From Anaerolineales bacterium (GTDB taxonomy: Bacteria; Chloroflexota; Anaerolineae; Anaerolineales; Villigracilaceae): a DNA stretch of 8,867 bases. Location: assembly GCA_016789485.1 (NCBI GenBank), contig JAEURE010000091.1, positions 1 through 8,867 of the forward strand, written 5' to 3'. The stretch's first letter is position 1, and the number at the start of each line of letters is the position of its first letter. Shown piece after piece: positions 1-7,241 of the stretch. The notes beneath the pieces were generated by a model that saw only the letters and a program-made list of their open reading frames with translations, did no database searches and had not been told where the DNA came from. The position numbers and the translations under genes were made by a program.

Positions 1-178
1 GGGCGGGTGTAGGTTCAGCGGAGATGCTTGAACAACCGATAACCTGGGTGGGAGTGTTGACGATAAGCGGTGTATTGATACTAACTGGCGTAGGTGGTGT
101 CTGAGTATTGCTTGTACATGCGCTCAATGTCAAAATGCTTGCGCTAAAAATCAGAAAAAATATCAAGGTTCGCTTCAT
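1..178 (-). CDS. Lipoprotein, N-terminal part only (runs off left edge)
   Basis: The first 59 residues of a secreted lipoprotein are visible. It starts MKRTLIFFLIF, has a hydrophobic signal peptide and a textbook lipobox LSAC with the lipidated cysteine at residue 21. A Thr/Pro/Asn-rich linker follows at about residues 22-45, then an IGCSS segment with Cys49 and another Pro-rich stretch at the edge. This predicts an envelope protein anchored by lipid through a flexible tether, with its folded domain outside the window. Its ATG overlaps the TGA of the upstream metallopeptidase-like gene in an ATGA (175-178), so it is probably translationally coupled to it; only a weak AAGG lies upstream as a ribosome site. 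The missing domain could be a thioredoxin/DsbA-like fold, common in Chloroflexota lipoproteins of this layout, but nothing visible proves that. The lipoprotein call is good; the function is unknown. Confidence 0.75.
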   Translation of the reverse strand, partial: MKRTLIFFLIFSASILTLSACTSNTQTPPTPVSINTPLIVNTPTQVIGCSSISAEPTPA

Positions 179-1482
179 TTGGGATTGACTGCCTTCTGCA
201 ATTGATCGTATTTCCACATCCACGAAATCGTATTGACAAAATCTGCAAGAGATTTGCTTTGTGCTCTTAATGCCCGAACAGCTGGTCCCACAGGGTCTTC
301 GCCTGCCGCGCCGCCAGGGACATCCGCGTACGCCCCGTGAAACGCAAAATATGCCTGGTTGATCTTGCGGAATAGATATCCATTTTGGAGGAAAACAAGG
401 CGGCGTTCTTCCATGTATGCTTCCGCTTCTTCTATTTTCCCTTCCGCGAGCAGAGCATCGGCTGTGATGCGCGTTTCGTGCATTTGGGCGCGGAAGTCAA
501 ATTGAGGGCGGAGGAAATCTCCCGGCGTGGGGTGTTCCAACGGAAACGAGATCAGGCTCAGGCTTGGGGAAGAGGCGGTGACTGGATTTGAATCAGACTG
601 AAGCGCAGTTATACGTTCCGGGTAAAAGCGTTCGATAACGAGTGCCCCAATCTCATCCCCGGCAATGGACGCGGTGGTTTCGTTCATGGTGCGAAGTTCG
701 GGCGTTTCGTTATATACGATTCCGAGCGGACGCAGGGTCAGGTAGTTGTGAATCCATTCGTGAGCAATGGTGCTGAGAGTCCAATTCAGGTCAGTGGTTC
801 GCTGGACCATGGTGGGGTACACGCCAACACCGCCGATGTTGACAACAAGTGAGGAGACATCGAGTCCCTTATCGACATCGTTTTCCAACTGAACTTGTTG
901 GTCGATGGTTAAATCGGTGTTCACTGAAATATTTGCAGTTTGTTCAATGCGGTCGCGAGGCGAAATAACGAGCGCCATTGGCAATCGCGTGGAGTGATAC
1001 CAGACATTTGGGAGTGGTTGACCAGCAGCAGTGAAACCAAGCTCCGCGAGAATTTGCGCAACCTGCTCCTGCAGTATGGCTTCGGCAAGCGGAGCAAGTT
1101 GGCTTTGTCTGAGATAATATTCATTAAGTTCGGCGCGCAGTGTTTGTGATTCTGTTTCCTTGTCTGTGACAGCCGGGTTTGCATACACCTGGGTAAGTTG
1201 GTATTCTTTTTCCAAAATGAGTTGTGTAATACGCAGGTTTTCATTGACAATCTGTTTTTGGGCTTCATGTCCAAGCGTGTATGGCACCCCAACGGAAGTC
1301 GCACGGATTTTAAGAACAGCGGCATTTGACATCCATGAGATGTAGTTGAATTCGATCTGGCGCGTGAAGGCGCGTACTTTTTCGATTGGATTCGTGAGAG
1401 ACGGATTGCTGTAGCCTGCTACAAAACCAAGAATTAGAAGCGCAAGGGTAATCTCAAGTCCGCGTGCGATACGTTGAAACAT
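175..1482 (-). CDS. Membrane-anchored HExxH protein, putative zinc metallopeptidase of unknown family
   Basis: This is a 435-residue protein with one N-terminal hydrophobic segment (about residues 9-25), probably an uncleaved anchor or signal peptide, so the bulk should lie outside the cytoplasm. Residues 75-145 are helical and charged, with coiled-coil character. The key motif is HEWIH at 241-245, the HExxH signature of zinc peptidases; a Glu downstream in MNETTAS (E268) or in AGDE (E277) could be the third ligand, as in gluzincin-type enzymes. The C-terminal third has a charged helical segment (about 335-365) and a Gly/Pro-rich AYADVPGGAAGEDPVGP stretch (385-400). I cannot assign it to a named peptidase family, so proteolytic activity is an inference from the motif. 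The start at 1482 is supported by the promoter next to it. The gene is transcribed separately from the flavoprotein gene upstream and is coupled by a 4-nt overlap to the lipoprotein downstream. Confidence 0.72.
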   Translation of the reverse strand: MFQRIARGLEITLALLILGFVAGYSNPSLTNPIEKVRAFTRQIEFNYISWMSNAAVLKIRATSVGVPYTLGHEAQKQIVNENLRITQLILEKEYQLTQVYANPAVTDKETESQTLRAELNEYYLRQSQLAPLAEAILQEQVAQILAELGFTAAGQPLPNVWYHSTRLPMALVISPRDRIEQTANISVNTDLTIDQQVQLENDVDKGLDVSSLVVNIGGVGVYPTMVQRTTDLNWTLSTIAHEWIHNYLTLRPLGIVYNETPELRTMNETTASIAGDEIGALVIERFYPERITALQSDSNPVTASSPSLSLISFPLEHPTPGDFLRPQFDFRAQMHETRITADALLAEGKIEEAEAYMEERRLVFLQNGYLFRKINQAYFAFHGAYADVPGGAAGEDPVGPAVRALRAQSKSLADFVNTISWMWKYDQLQKAVNPK

Positions 1483-1489
1483 GAGTTTG

Positions 1490-1498
1490 ATTATAACA
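1490..1498 (-). promoter_or_regulatory. Extended -10 promoter giving a leaderless mRNA
   Basis: On the minus strand the sequence reads TGTTATAAT, a perfect extended -10 (TGn plus TATAAT). No good -35 is present at 16-18 nt spacing, which extended -10 promoters do not need. Only 7 nt (CAAACTC) separate the hexamer from the ATG at 1482, so transcription should begin at or within a base or two of the A of the start codon. No Shine-Dalgarno sequence is present. The element directly follows the T-run of the preceding terminator. Confidence 0.65.
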
Positions 1499-1534
1499 AA
1501 AGCGAAGGATGTGACCTAAAGGGCCACATCCTTC
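1496..1534 (-). terminator. Intrinsic terminator after the GltD-like gene
   Basis: A perfect 10-bp inverted repeat, GAAGGATGTG (1504-1513) and CACATCCTTC (1525-1534), can extend inwards past one A/C mismatch. On the minus strand the hairpin is followed by GCTTTTGTT, a short T-run. It lies 28 nt beyond the flavoprotein stop codon and before the next gene, the place expected for a terminator. On the plus strand the stem is followed by TTTTC, so it may also weakly stop transcripts from the other side. Confidence 0.75.
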
Positions 1535-1562
1535 TTTTCAACGTACCTGCCCTCACAACAGG

Positions 1563-3005
1563 TTATTTCTTGTTTTTCAAATATTCATCGATTGCAAGTC
1601 CTGCTTTTCTTCCGCCTACCATGGCAGTGACAACCAAATCTGGGCCTGTGACACAGTCTCCACCGGAGAAAATACCTTCGCGCGATGTCTCTCCCGTAGA
1701 CTTGTTTTTCACGCTGACCAAGCCCCAGTCATGAGTTTCGAGGTCTGGTGTGGTTTTGCTAATGATGGGATCAGGCCAGTAACCGAGCGCAAGAACCGCT
1801 GTGTCTGCTGCGACGCTGAAGTTGGAGCCTTCCACAGGAACGGGTTTGCGGCGTCCTTTTGCATCCGGCTCACCAAGTTTCATTTCAATACATTCCACAG
1901 CGGCGAGTTTTCCGTCAGCCCCTGCAATGAATTTTACAGGCTGGGTGAGAAAACGATATTTCGCGCCTTCTTCGCGTGCCATTTTTCGATCTTTCTTTCC
2001 GCCGGGCATTTCCTTCTCGGTGCGGCGATATAAACAAGTAACATCTTCAGCGCCGAGACGCAGCGCGGTTCGTAGACAATCGGAAGCTGTATCTCCGCCG
2101 CCGATGACTACAACGCGCCTGCCAATTTCCAGCGGTTTGCGCATATCCTCAGGAAGTTTTTCAGGTTCGATATTTCCGCGGATGAGAAAGTCTGTAGCTT
2201 CATATACACCGGCAAGGTCTGTGCCGGGAGTATCTTCCATTTTTGCATCAATTTCAGAACCGACTCCGATGAAAACAGCTTCAAAGCCTTCTTCAAATAA
2301 CCCATCGATGGTTTTGTCTTTGCCAATGTAGGTGTTGGGTACGAATTTCACGCCGGCTTTCTCGAACTCCTCCCATTTTTCCTGCCAAACTTCTTTTGAT
2401 AGTTTGAAATTGGGAATGCCATACACGAGCAGTCCGCCCGGTGCGGGCTTGGATTCAAAGATGGTTACATCGTATCCTTTTTGAACGAGAATGTCCGCGC
2501 AACCGAGACCGGCAGGTCCCGCGCCGACTATGGCAACTCGCTTGTTTTTTGATTCGCCAACTGGAATGGAGTGCCCGCTTGTGCGGCGTTCATAGTCCAC
2601 TGTAAAGGCTTCAAGTTCGCCGCAAAGGACAGGCTTATGATGTTTGTTCAAAACACATGAACCCTGGCATAATGCTTCATGTGGACAGACGCGTCCGCAT
2701 ACTTCGGGCAGGGAACTGGTTTTGTGATAAATGCCGGCCGCTTCCACAAAACGTCCCTGCTCAATTAACCACATTGCAGAAGGGATGTCGTTTGCGGTTG
2801 GGCAAGCTACCATGCAGGGGGCAGGATCTGGACAATGGATGCAGCGGGCCGCTTCGACCATTGCTCGTTCAGGGTCAAACTCAATAACTACATCGTCAAA
2901 ATCACAGGTTCGTACCTCAGGCGGACGTAGGTCAAGATCAAAGAACCGGCTGTTGGCGCGTTCTTTCCTGTCGATTGCCAAAAATTCGCTGGGTACAGCC
3001 TGCAT
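1563..3005 (-). CDS. GltD-like NAD(P)H-dependent iron-sulfur flavoprotein (glutamate synthase small-subunit family)
   Basis: This 480-residue oxidoreductase has the full layout of the glutamate synthase beta-subunit family. Eight cysteines for two 4Fe-4S clusters lie in the N-terminal part (C55, C58, C64, C68 and C103, C107, C113, C117). An FAD-binding Rossmann motif VGAGPAG is at 160-166, an NAD(P)H-binding motif IGGGDTAS at 301-308, and the closing FAD motif GIFSGGD at 444-450. The family passes electrons from NAD(P)H through FAD and the clusters to a partner; in glutamate synthase the partner is the large GltB subunit, which is absent from this window. A stand-alone member could instead serve as an NfnB-like or PreT-like subunit or act with an unlinked partner; sequence alone does not decide. 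The protein has no signal peptide and should be cytoplasmic. The start at 3005 is supported by a GGAGG four bases upstream. The gene appears monocistronic: a divergent operon lies upstream and a terminator downstream. Confidence 0.93.
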   Translation of the reverse strand: MQAVPSEFLAIDRKERANSRFFDLDLRPPEVRTCDFDDVVIEFDPERAMVEAARCIHCPDPAPCMVACPTANDIPSAMWLIEQGRFVEAAGIYHKTSSLPEVCGRVCPHEALCQGSCVLNKHHKPVLCGELEAFTVDYERRTSGHSIPVGESKNKRVAIVGAGPAGLGCADILVQKGYDVTIFESKPAPGGLLVYGIPNFKLSKEVWQEKWEEFEKAGVKFVPNTYIGKDKTIDGLFEEGFEAVFIGVGSEIDAKMEDTPGTDLAGVYEATDFLIRGNIEPEKLPEDMRKPLEIGRRVVVIGGGDTASDCLRTALRLGAEDVTCLYRRTEKEMPGGKKDRKMAREEGAKYRFLTQPVKFIAGADGKLAAVECIEMKLGEPDAKGRRKPVPVEGSNFSVAADTAVLALGYWPDPIISKTTPDLETHDWGLVSVKNKSTGETSREGIFSGGDCVTGPDLVVTAMVGGRKAGLAIDEYLKNKK

Positions 3006-3009
3006 GGTG

Positions 3010-3015
3010 CCTCCG
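3010..3015 (-). promoter_or_regulatory. Shine-Dalgarno sequence of the GltD-like gene
   Basis: CGGAGG on the minus strand lies 4 nt before the ATG at 3005. It is a strong anti-16S match that fixes the start, although the spacing is slightly short. Confidence 0.8.
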
Positions 3016-3035
3016 AATCAATATCAACAACGTAC

Positions 3036-3063
3036 ATATAAGGTCTTGTGTGATGATACCCAA
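3036..3063 (-). promoter_or_regulatory. Candidate promoter of the GltD-like gene
   Basis: On the minus strand TTGGGT (3063-3058) is separated by 16 nt from TTATAT (3041-3036). The start of transcription would fall near 3029, leaving a short leader of about 24 nt that contains the GGAGG. Position and spacing suit a promoter, but both hexamers are only partial matches to the consensus. Confidence 0.35.
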
Positions 3064-3196
3064 ACTATTCGGACAGACATAGGCGTAAATGTCACAAAAC
3101 CGCGAGACAATCGTCATAAGTTTCTTAGACAATTATTAATGTCAGCAAGCGATACGCTAAAATCGAGCGTACCTGAATTAAAATAGCTACACAATT

Positions 3197-3224
3197 TTTA
3201 CACATTCATTTGATAAACTAGATT
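3197..3224 (+). promoter_or_regulatory. Candidate promoter of the exporter operon
   Basis: TTTACA (3197-3202) is followed after 16 nt by TAGATT (3219-3224). An overlapping alternative is the extended -10 form TGATAAACT at 3211-3219. Either would start transcription roughly 50 to 60 nt before the ATG at 3283. Each hexamer has mismatches, so the region is more secure than the exact element. Confidence 0.4.
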
Positions 3225-3268
3225 GAGTTGCCCGTAAGAATGTCTCATGGCGGGCTGACTGTAATTCT

Positions 3269-3273
3269 GGAGG
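3269..3273 (+). promoter_or_regulatory. Shine-Dalgarno sequence of the adaptor gene
   Basis: GGAGG with 9 nt before the ATG at 3283 is a strong ribosome site with good spacing and supports that start. Confidence 0.85.
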
Positions 3274-3282
3274 ATACCTATA

Positions 3283-4539
3283 ATGAAACAATTTTTTTCA
3301 AGATTTTCCCGCAGGACCTGGGTCATTGCGGGAATCGTTTTGGTAATTGCAATATTGATTGCAGTTTTTGCGAACAGGGGCGGAAGTGAACCTGTTGCAT
3401 TTCAAACCGAAGTCGTTGAGCGTGGAAATCTGGTCGCTTCTGTTGGCGCTACCGGGAGTGTTCGTGCGAGACAAAGTGCCACGCTTGTTTGGCAGACTAG
3501 CGGAATTGTTGATGCTGTTAATGTAGCAGTTGGCAGCCGCGTCTCTCGAGACGATCAACTGGCCAGCCTCGATAAAGCATCTCTCAGCCAGAACATTATC
3601 CTCGCCGAAGCAGACCTGGTCAGCGCCCAAAAGGCCTTGGAAGATTTGCTCTCTTCTGATACCGCTCGGCTGGAAGCTCAAAAAGCCGTAGACAGTGCTG
3701 AAAAAGCCTACGAAAAAGCCTACAATTGGCGCATGAAGCTTAACGGCAAAATAGATATCACAGACTACTATTATGATTTCGGCGTTTTAAAAATAAAACA
3801 GTATCGTGGATATGCTTCCGAGGAAACAATTGCACAGGCAGATAAAGACCTGGCTCTCGCAGAAGCCCGTCTGGAAGACGCCCGTCGCACCTATGAACGC
3901 CTTCTTGACGGTCCAGATTCCGCAGAGGTCGCGGCGGCAGAGGCGCGTGTAGCTGCGGCACAATCCACATTGAATATGGCATCTTTGATCGCTCCATTTG
4001 ATGGAACGATCACACAGGCGAATCCCGCCGTGGGTGACCAGGTCACAGCAGGGACAGTCGGTTATCGGATTGATGATCTTTCCCATCTGCTGGTCGATGT
4101 TCAAGTCTCGGAAGTTGATATCAATAGTGTAACTGTAGGTCAGGCTTCTTCACTCACCTTTGATGCGATTCTTGGTAAGGAATATCATGGTAAAGTTGTG
4201 CAGGTGGGGCAAGCTGGGGATACTGTACAGGGTGTCGTAAGCTTTACGGTCACCATTGAATTGACAGACGCGGATGAATTGGTGAAACCCGGTATGACTG
4301 CCGCTGTCAATATCGTAGTGGAAGAAGTTAAAGATGTCATTTTGGTGCCCAATCGTGCTGTTCGTCTGGTGGACGGCAATCGGGTGGTCTATGTGCTTGT
4401 TAATAATCAACCTGTACAGGTTAAGGTGCAGCTCGGTTCTTCATCCGATGCAGAAAGCGTGGTTGCAAGCGGTGATATTAAGGAAGGTGATTTGATTATT
4501 TTGAATCCGCCTTCCTTTAACAATCCATTTGGAGGCTGA
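3283..4539 (+). CDS. ABC exporter adaptor, HlyD/MacA-like membrane-fusion protein
   Basis: This 418-residue protein has an N-terminal membrane anchor (about residues 12-30) and an extracytoplasmic body. The order is that of RND/ABC adaptors: first half of a biotinyl-lipoyl domain (about 66-98, with the [15 protein letters not shown] turn), an Ala/Glu-rich alpha-helical hairpin (about 100-230), second lipoyl half ([19 protein letters not shown], about 236-254), a beta-barrel domain (about 265-345) and a membrane-proximal domain to the end. The hairpin is interrupted at about 148-178 by a Tyr-rich segment containing DYYYDF, which probably forms its tip. Such adaptors link the inner-membrane transporter to an outer channel or shape a periplasmic passage; no channel gene lies in the window. 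It is the first gene of the operon, followed after 1 nt by the ATPase gene, so it should form one complex with the next two products. The substrate cannot be read from the sequence. Confidence 0.92.
   Translation: MKQFFSRFSRRTWVIAGIVLVIAILIAVFANRGGSEPVAFQTEVVERGNLVASVGATGSVRARQSATLVWQTSGIVDAVNVAVGSRVSRDDQLASLDKASLSQNIILAEADLVSAQKALEDLLSSDTARLEAQKAVDSAEKAYEKAYNWRMKLNGKIDITDYYYDFGVLKIKQYRGYASEETIAQADKDLALAEARLEDARRTYERLLDGPDSAEVAAAEARVAAAQSTLNMASLIAPFDGTITQANPAVGDQVTAGTVGYRIDDLSHLLVDVQVSEVDINSVTVGQASSLTFDAILGKEYHGKVVQVGQAGDTVQGVVSFTVTIELTDADELVKPGMTAAVNIVVEEVKDVILVPNRAVRLVDGNRVVYVLVNNQPVQVKVQLGSSSDAESVVASGDIKEGDLIILNPPSFNNPFGG
4531..4535 (+). promoter_or_regulatory. Shine-Dalgarno sequence that sets the ATPase start
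   Basis: GGAGG sits inside the last codons of the adaptor gene, 5 nt before ATG 4541. It decides for ATG 4541 against the in-frame TTG at 4529, which overlaps this ribosome site. Confidence 0.85.
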
Positions 4540-4540
4540 T

Positions 4541-5245
4541 ATGGATTGGGTGATCGAAGCGCATAACCTGACCAAAACCTATATGATGGGTGAATTCGAA
4601 GTGCAGGCGCTGCGTAATGTTTCGTTTAATATTGAGCGCGGCGAAATGGTTTCCATTATGGGACCTTCCGGTTCTGGCAAATCCACCATGATGAACACGC
4701 TTGGTTGTCTGGATAGACCCACTTCAGGTGAATATATACTTGATGGCGAGTCGGTTTCAGAAATGAATGACGACCAGCTTGCAAGTGTTCGCAATCGAAA
4801 GGTGGGATTTGTCTTTCAGAGTTTTAACCTGCTCTCGCGTTTAACGGCCCTTGGAAATGTTGAACTTCCATTGCGCTATGCGGGGATTACAGAAGGCCGC
4901 CGTGAGCGCGCTCAAGCCGCGCTGGAAGCTGTTGGATTGAAAGACAGAATGACTCATCGCCCTTACGAACTTTCCGGCGGTCAGCAGCAGCGTGTGGCGG
5001 TAGCCCGATCCTTGGTCAACAACCCTGCCATCATCATGGCGGACGAGCCAACAGGCAACCTCGACTCAAAAGTGGGCAAAGAGATCATGAATTTATTGCT
5101 CGCCCTGAACAAGGAACGCGGTACAACGCTCATTATTGTGACGCATGATCCTAACATTGCAGAGCAAACCCAGCGTGTTATCCGTTTGCGGGACGGCGAA
5201 CTGGATTTGGATGTCACTGCTGAGGATAAAGGCAGGAAGAAATGA
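4541..5245 (+). CDS. ABC transporter ATPase, MacB/LolD type
   Basis: This 234-residue cytoplasmic ATPase has all nucleotide-binding motifs intact: Walker [10 protein letters not shown] (41-49), Q-loop glutamine Q93 in VFQSFN, signature LSGGQ (144-148), Walker B IIMADE (164-169) with catalytic E169, the D-loop region NLDS, and the switch histidine H202 in VTHD. The EPTGNLD sequence and the compact length are typical of the MacB/LolD/FtsE group, which powers mechanical transmission or export coupled to FtsX-like permeases. The start is taken at ATG 4541, 1 nt after the adaptor stop. The gene ends in an ATGA overlap with the permease gene, as expected for subunits made in fixed ratio. It should dimerise under the permease and drive the complex by ATP hydrolysis. 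Confidence 0.96.
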   Translation: MDWVIEAHNLTKTYMMGEFEVQALRNVSFNIERGEMVSIMGPSGSGKSTMMNTLGCLDRPTSGEYILDGESVSEMNDDQLASVRNRKVGFVFQSFNLLSRLTALGNVELPLRYAGITEGRRERAQAALEAVGLKDRMTHRPYELSGGQQQRVAVARSLVNNPAIIMADEPTGNLDSKVGKEIMNLLLALNKERGTTLIIVTHDPNIAEQTQRVIRLRDGELDLDVTAEDKGRKK

Positions 5246-6498
5246 GTTTTACACAAGCAATTTTTGAAGCGCTTGAAAGTTTGAACGGCAATAAAATGCG
5301 TTCAGGCCTCACGGTGCTCGGCATTGTCATCGGTGTGGCGGCTGTGATTGCCATGCTTGCCGTCGGGAATGGCGCGCAGGCATCCATAACGGGTTCCATT
5401 TCCAGCATTGGCACAAATCTGCTGTTCGTTTTTAGCGGCAGTGCAGACGGTCCTCCCGGCGGACCCGGCAGCGGGCGCAGCGGCAATAATGACCGCCCAC
5501 TAACGTTATCTGATGCGGATGCACTTAAAGATCCATTTGCCGCGCCTTCTGTGGAGTTGGTTGCACCTGCCATTCAGGGCAATGGCACATTGACTTTTGC
5601 TGGCGAAAATTCCACGACCACTATTTCAGGCGTAACTCCTGACTATGCAATCGTCCGCAACATGGAGTTGGCGGAAGGCGAGTTTATCAACCAGGAACAT
5701 ATCCTTGGGCGTATGTCTGTTGTAATTCTTGGACCTGAGTCTGCAATAGCAATATTTGGACATGCGGATGGAGTTGTCGGTGAGACGATTCGAATCGAAG
5801 GACAGCCTTTCCGGGTGATCGGTGTAACGGTTGCGAAAGGCGGCGGCGCATTTGGCAGCGAAGATAACGCGGCTTACATTCCATTTACCACTGCGCAAGC
5901 CCGCCTTATTAAGCGGGGCGTCCGTGATGAAGTGGATGTGATCTTCATTCAAGCCGTCTCCGCGGAGGCCGTTCCTTCGGCGTCTGAGGAAGTGTCAAAC
6001 ATTATCCGACAGCGTCATCGCACACCGATTGGAATTGACGATTTCACCGTCTTCACTCAACAGGATTTTCTCTCAACCTTTGCAACCATCACAGGTGTCC
6101 TGACGATTTTCCTTGGCGGTATTGCCGGTATTTCACTTCTTGTCGGCGGTATTGGCATCATGAACATTATGCTCGTCTCTGTTACCGAGCGGACACGCGA
6201 GATCGGATTACGCAAAGCTCTTGGCGCGCGCAAGAAAGATATCCTGCTTCAATTTCTAACGGAATCCTCTTTGCTTAGTTTGATTGGCGGAGTCATCGGC
6301 ATCATGTTTGGCTGGTTGATTGCCTTCGTCGTTGGCAAGGTTGCCACAGCCACAGGAAATAATTTCACCCCCATCGTCGGTACGGACGCGATCATTCTTT
6401 CCACAAGTTTCTCTGCCATCATCGGCTTGTTCTTTGGAATCTATCCCGCCAGCCGCGCCGCAAACCTGGAGCCAGTCGAAGCGCTTCGCTACGAGTAA
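5242..6498 (+). CDS. ABC transporter permease, MacB/FtsX family
   Basis: This 418-residue membrane subunit has four predicted transmembrane helices: one near the N-terminus (about 20-42) and three in the C-terminal FtsX domain (about 281-305, 340-365 and 382-402). Between helices 1 and 2 lies a large extracytoplasmic MacB-type core domain of about 235 residues. Family hallmarks are present: [16 protein letters not shown] at the start of helix 1, [16 protein letters not shown] after helix 2, and [18 protein letters not shown] at the C-terminus. Unlike E. coli MacB, permease and ATPase are separate proteins. A Gly/Pro/Ser-rich stretch (about 65-84) follows the first conserved beta segment in the core domain and is probably a disordered loop. 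The ATG lies in the stop codon of the ATPase gene (ATGA), with AGGA just upstream. Together with the adaptor and ATPase it should form a tripartite-like exporter or envelope-remodelling complex. Confidence 0.95.
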   Translation: MSFTQAIFEALESLNGNKMRSGLTVLGIVIGVAAVIAMLAVGNGAQASITGSISSIGTNLLFVFSGSADGPPGGPGSGRSGNNDRPLTLSDADALKDPFAAPSVELVAPAIQGNGTLTFAGENSTTTISGVTPDYAIVRNMELAEGEFINQEHILGRMSVVILGPESAIAIFGHADGVVGETIRIEGQPFRVIGVTVAKGGGAFGSEDNAAYIPFTTAQARLIKRGVRDEVDVIFIQAVSAEAVPSASEEVSNIIRQRHRTPIGIDDFTVFTQQDFLSTFATITGVLTIFLGGIAGISLLVGGIGIMNIMLVSVTERTREIGLRKALGARKKDILLQFLTESSLLSLIGGVIGIMFGWLIAFVVGKVATATGNNFTPIVGTDAIILSTSFSAIIGLFFGIYPASRAANLEPVEALRYE

Positions 6499-6500
6499 TC

Positions 6501-7214
6501 ATGTCAATTTTCAGGAAAGTTTCAATCACCCTGTTGCTTCTTGTTTTTGCGCAGGGATGCGTTTTCATGCCCGCAGGCGGACCACGCTTCAGTGAAGTTG
6601 AGCCAACGCTGACTTTGCAGGCGGCGATTTCGACAAATACTCCCATTCCTCCCTCTGCAACGCCTCTTCCTTCGCCGACAATTGTTCCAACGGCAACCAT
6701 CATTGTCCCTACGCCTTTGCCTCCAGTCACCATCACCGCAGTGGACGGGAACATCTACATTCGCCGCGGACCGGGGTTGCCATATAACCAGATCGGTGTT
6801 TTACGAAAAGGCATGAGCACTCAAATCATCGCGCGGGATATTCTTTCCAATTGGGTGCAAATAAACATCCCAGACTCAGACGCTACGGGTTGGGTATCAA
6901 TTCAAACGATGTATTCCAGAGTTGACGGCGACATGAACCAGTTACCCGATTTCACCTTTACCGAATGGCCCGTGCCTGCTTATATCAAAAACTGTACAGA
7001 ACATGATATGTTTGTTGTGCCGGGGAATATTTATTTGTATTCGTTGTATACAAACGCTCAATATAAAAACGAAGTGCAGGTTGACCCGGGCACGTACACA
7101 GCCTATGATATGTTTCTTCCCGATGAGCCCCTAGCTCAAACTCTTGAGATCCGCGAGGGAGTGACGGGATATATCACGATCAACGGCTTGGGCGAAGGGC
7201 ATAAATGTCCTTAA
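6501..7214 (+). CDS. SH3b-domain lipoprotein, last gene of the exporter operon
   Basis: This 237-residue secreted protein has a signal peptide ending in FAQGC, giving a probable lipidated Cys20; the lipobox is slightly atypical, with Ala at -3 and Gln at -2. A Thr/Pro-rich spacer (about 43-76) leads to a bacterial SH3 domain (about 77-140), recognisable by NIYIRRGPGLPYNQIGVLRKG and SNWVQINIPDSDATGWV. SH3b domains usually bind peptidoglycan or other wall ligands. The C-terminal part (about 150-237) looks beta-rich (NCTEHDMFVVPGNIYLY, VDPGTYTAYDM), contains Cys164 and Cys236, and matches no family I can name. The start lies 2 nt after the permease stop, with no good Shine-Dalgarno, so translation is probably coupled. 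A strong terminator closes the operon behind it. A role as an envelope-anchored accessory or sensor of the exporter is inferred from position only. Confidence 0.85.
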   Translation: MSIFRKVSITLLLLVFAQGCVFMPAGGPRFSEVEPTLTLQAAISTNTPIPPSATPLPSPTIVPTATIIVPTPLPPVTITAVDGNIYIRRGPGLPYNQIGVLRKGMSTQIIARDILSNWVQINIPDSDATGWVSIQTMYSRVDGDMNQLPDFTFTEWPVPAYIKNCTEHDMFVVPGNIYLYSLYTNAQYKNEVQVDPGTYTAYDMFLPDEPLAQTLEIREGVTGYITINGLGEGHKCP

Positions 7215-7241
7215 GATTCCAGCGAAGAAAATGATTGCCAG

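Larger units (their letters stand above)
3006..3282. other. Divergent intergenic region between the GltD-like gene and the exporter operon
   Basis: These 277 bp separate two genes that face away from each other and must carry both promoters. Beyond the promoter and ribosome-site candidates listed separately, I see an imperfect palindrome at 3128-3143 (GACA...TGTC arms, 6 of 8 positions paired) and AATGTCA occurring twice, about 48 bp apart (near 3089 and 3138). Either could be a regulator site, but neither is convincing alone. No open reading frame here has a ribosome site or a recognisable product. Confidence 0.6.

Noticed and set aside
1801..2331. 176-codon plus-strand open frame opposite the GltD-like gene
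   Set aside because: It is antisense to a well-supported gene, its composition is Ser/Pro/Arg-rich as expected of a shadow frame, and it has no ribosome site.
2731..3186. 151-codon plus-strand frame crossing the GltD-like start and the intergenic region
   Set aside because: Most of it is antisense to the cysteine-cluster region of the flavoprotein; no start signal or family similarity was seen.
3230..3255. GCCCG/CGGGC inverted repeat in the exporter operon leader
   Set aside because: The 5-bp stem with a 16-nt loop is too weak to call an attenuator or operator.
4529..4540. Alternative TTG start for the ATPase, adding four residues (MEAD)
   Set aside because: It overlaps the GGAGG at 4531-4535 that serves ATG 4541 and has no ribosome site of its own; family alignment also fits the ATG start.
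5434..5493. Gly/Pro-rich stretch in the permease considered as a frameshift or inserted sequence
   Set aside because: The frame is continuous and both flanks match the family, so a flexible extracytoplasmic loop explains it.
5214..5573. 119-codon minus-strand frame opposite the permease start
   Set aside because: It is a shadow of the permease N-terminal region; its Pro/Ala-rich content mirrors the Gly/Pro loop on the coding strand.
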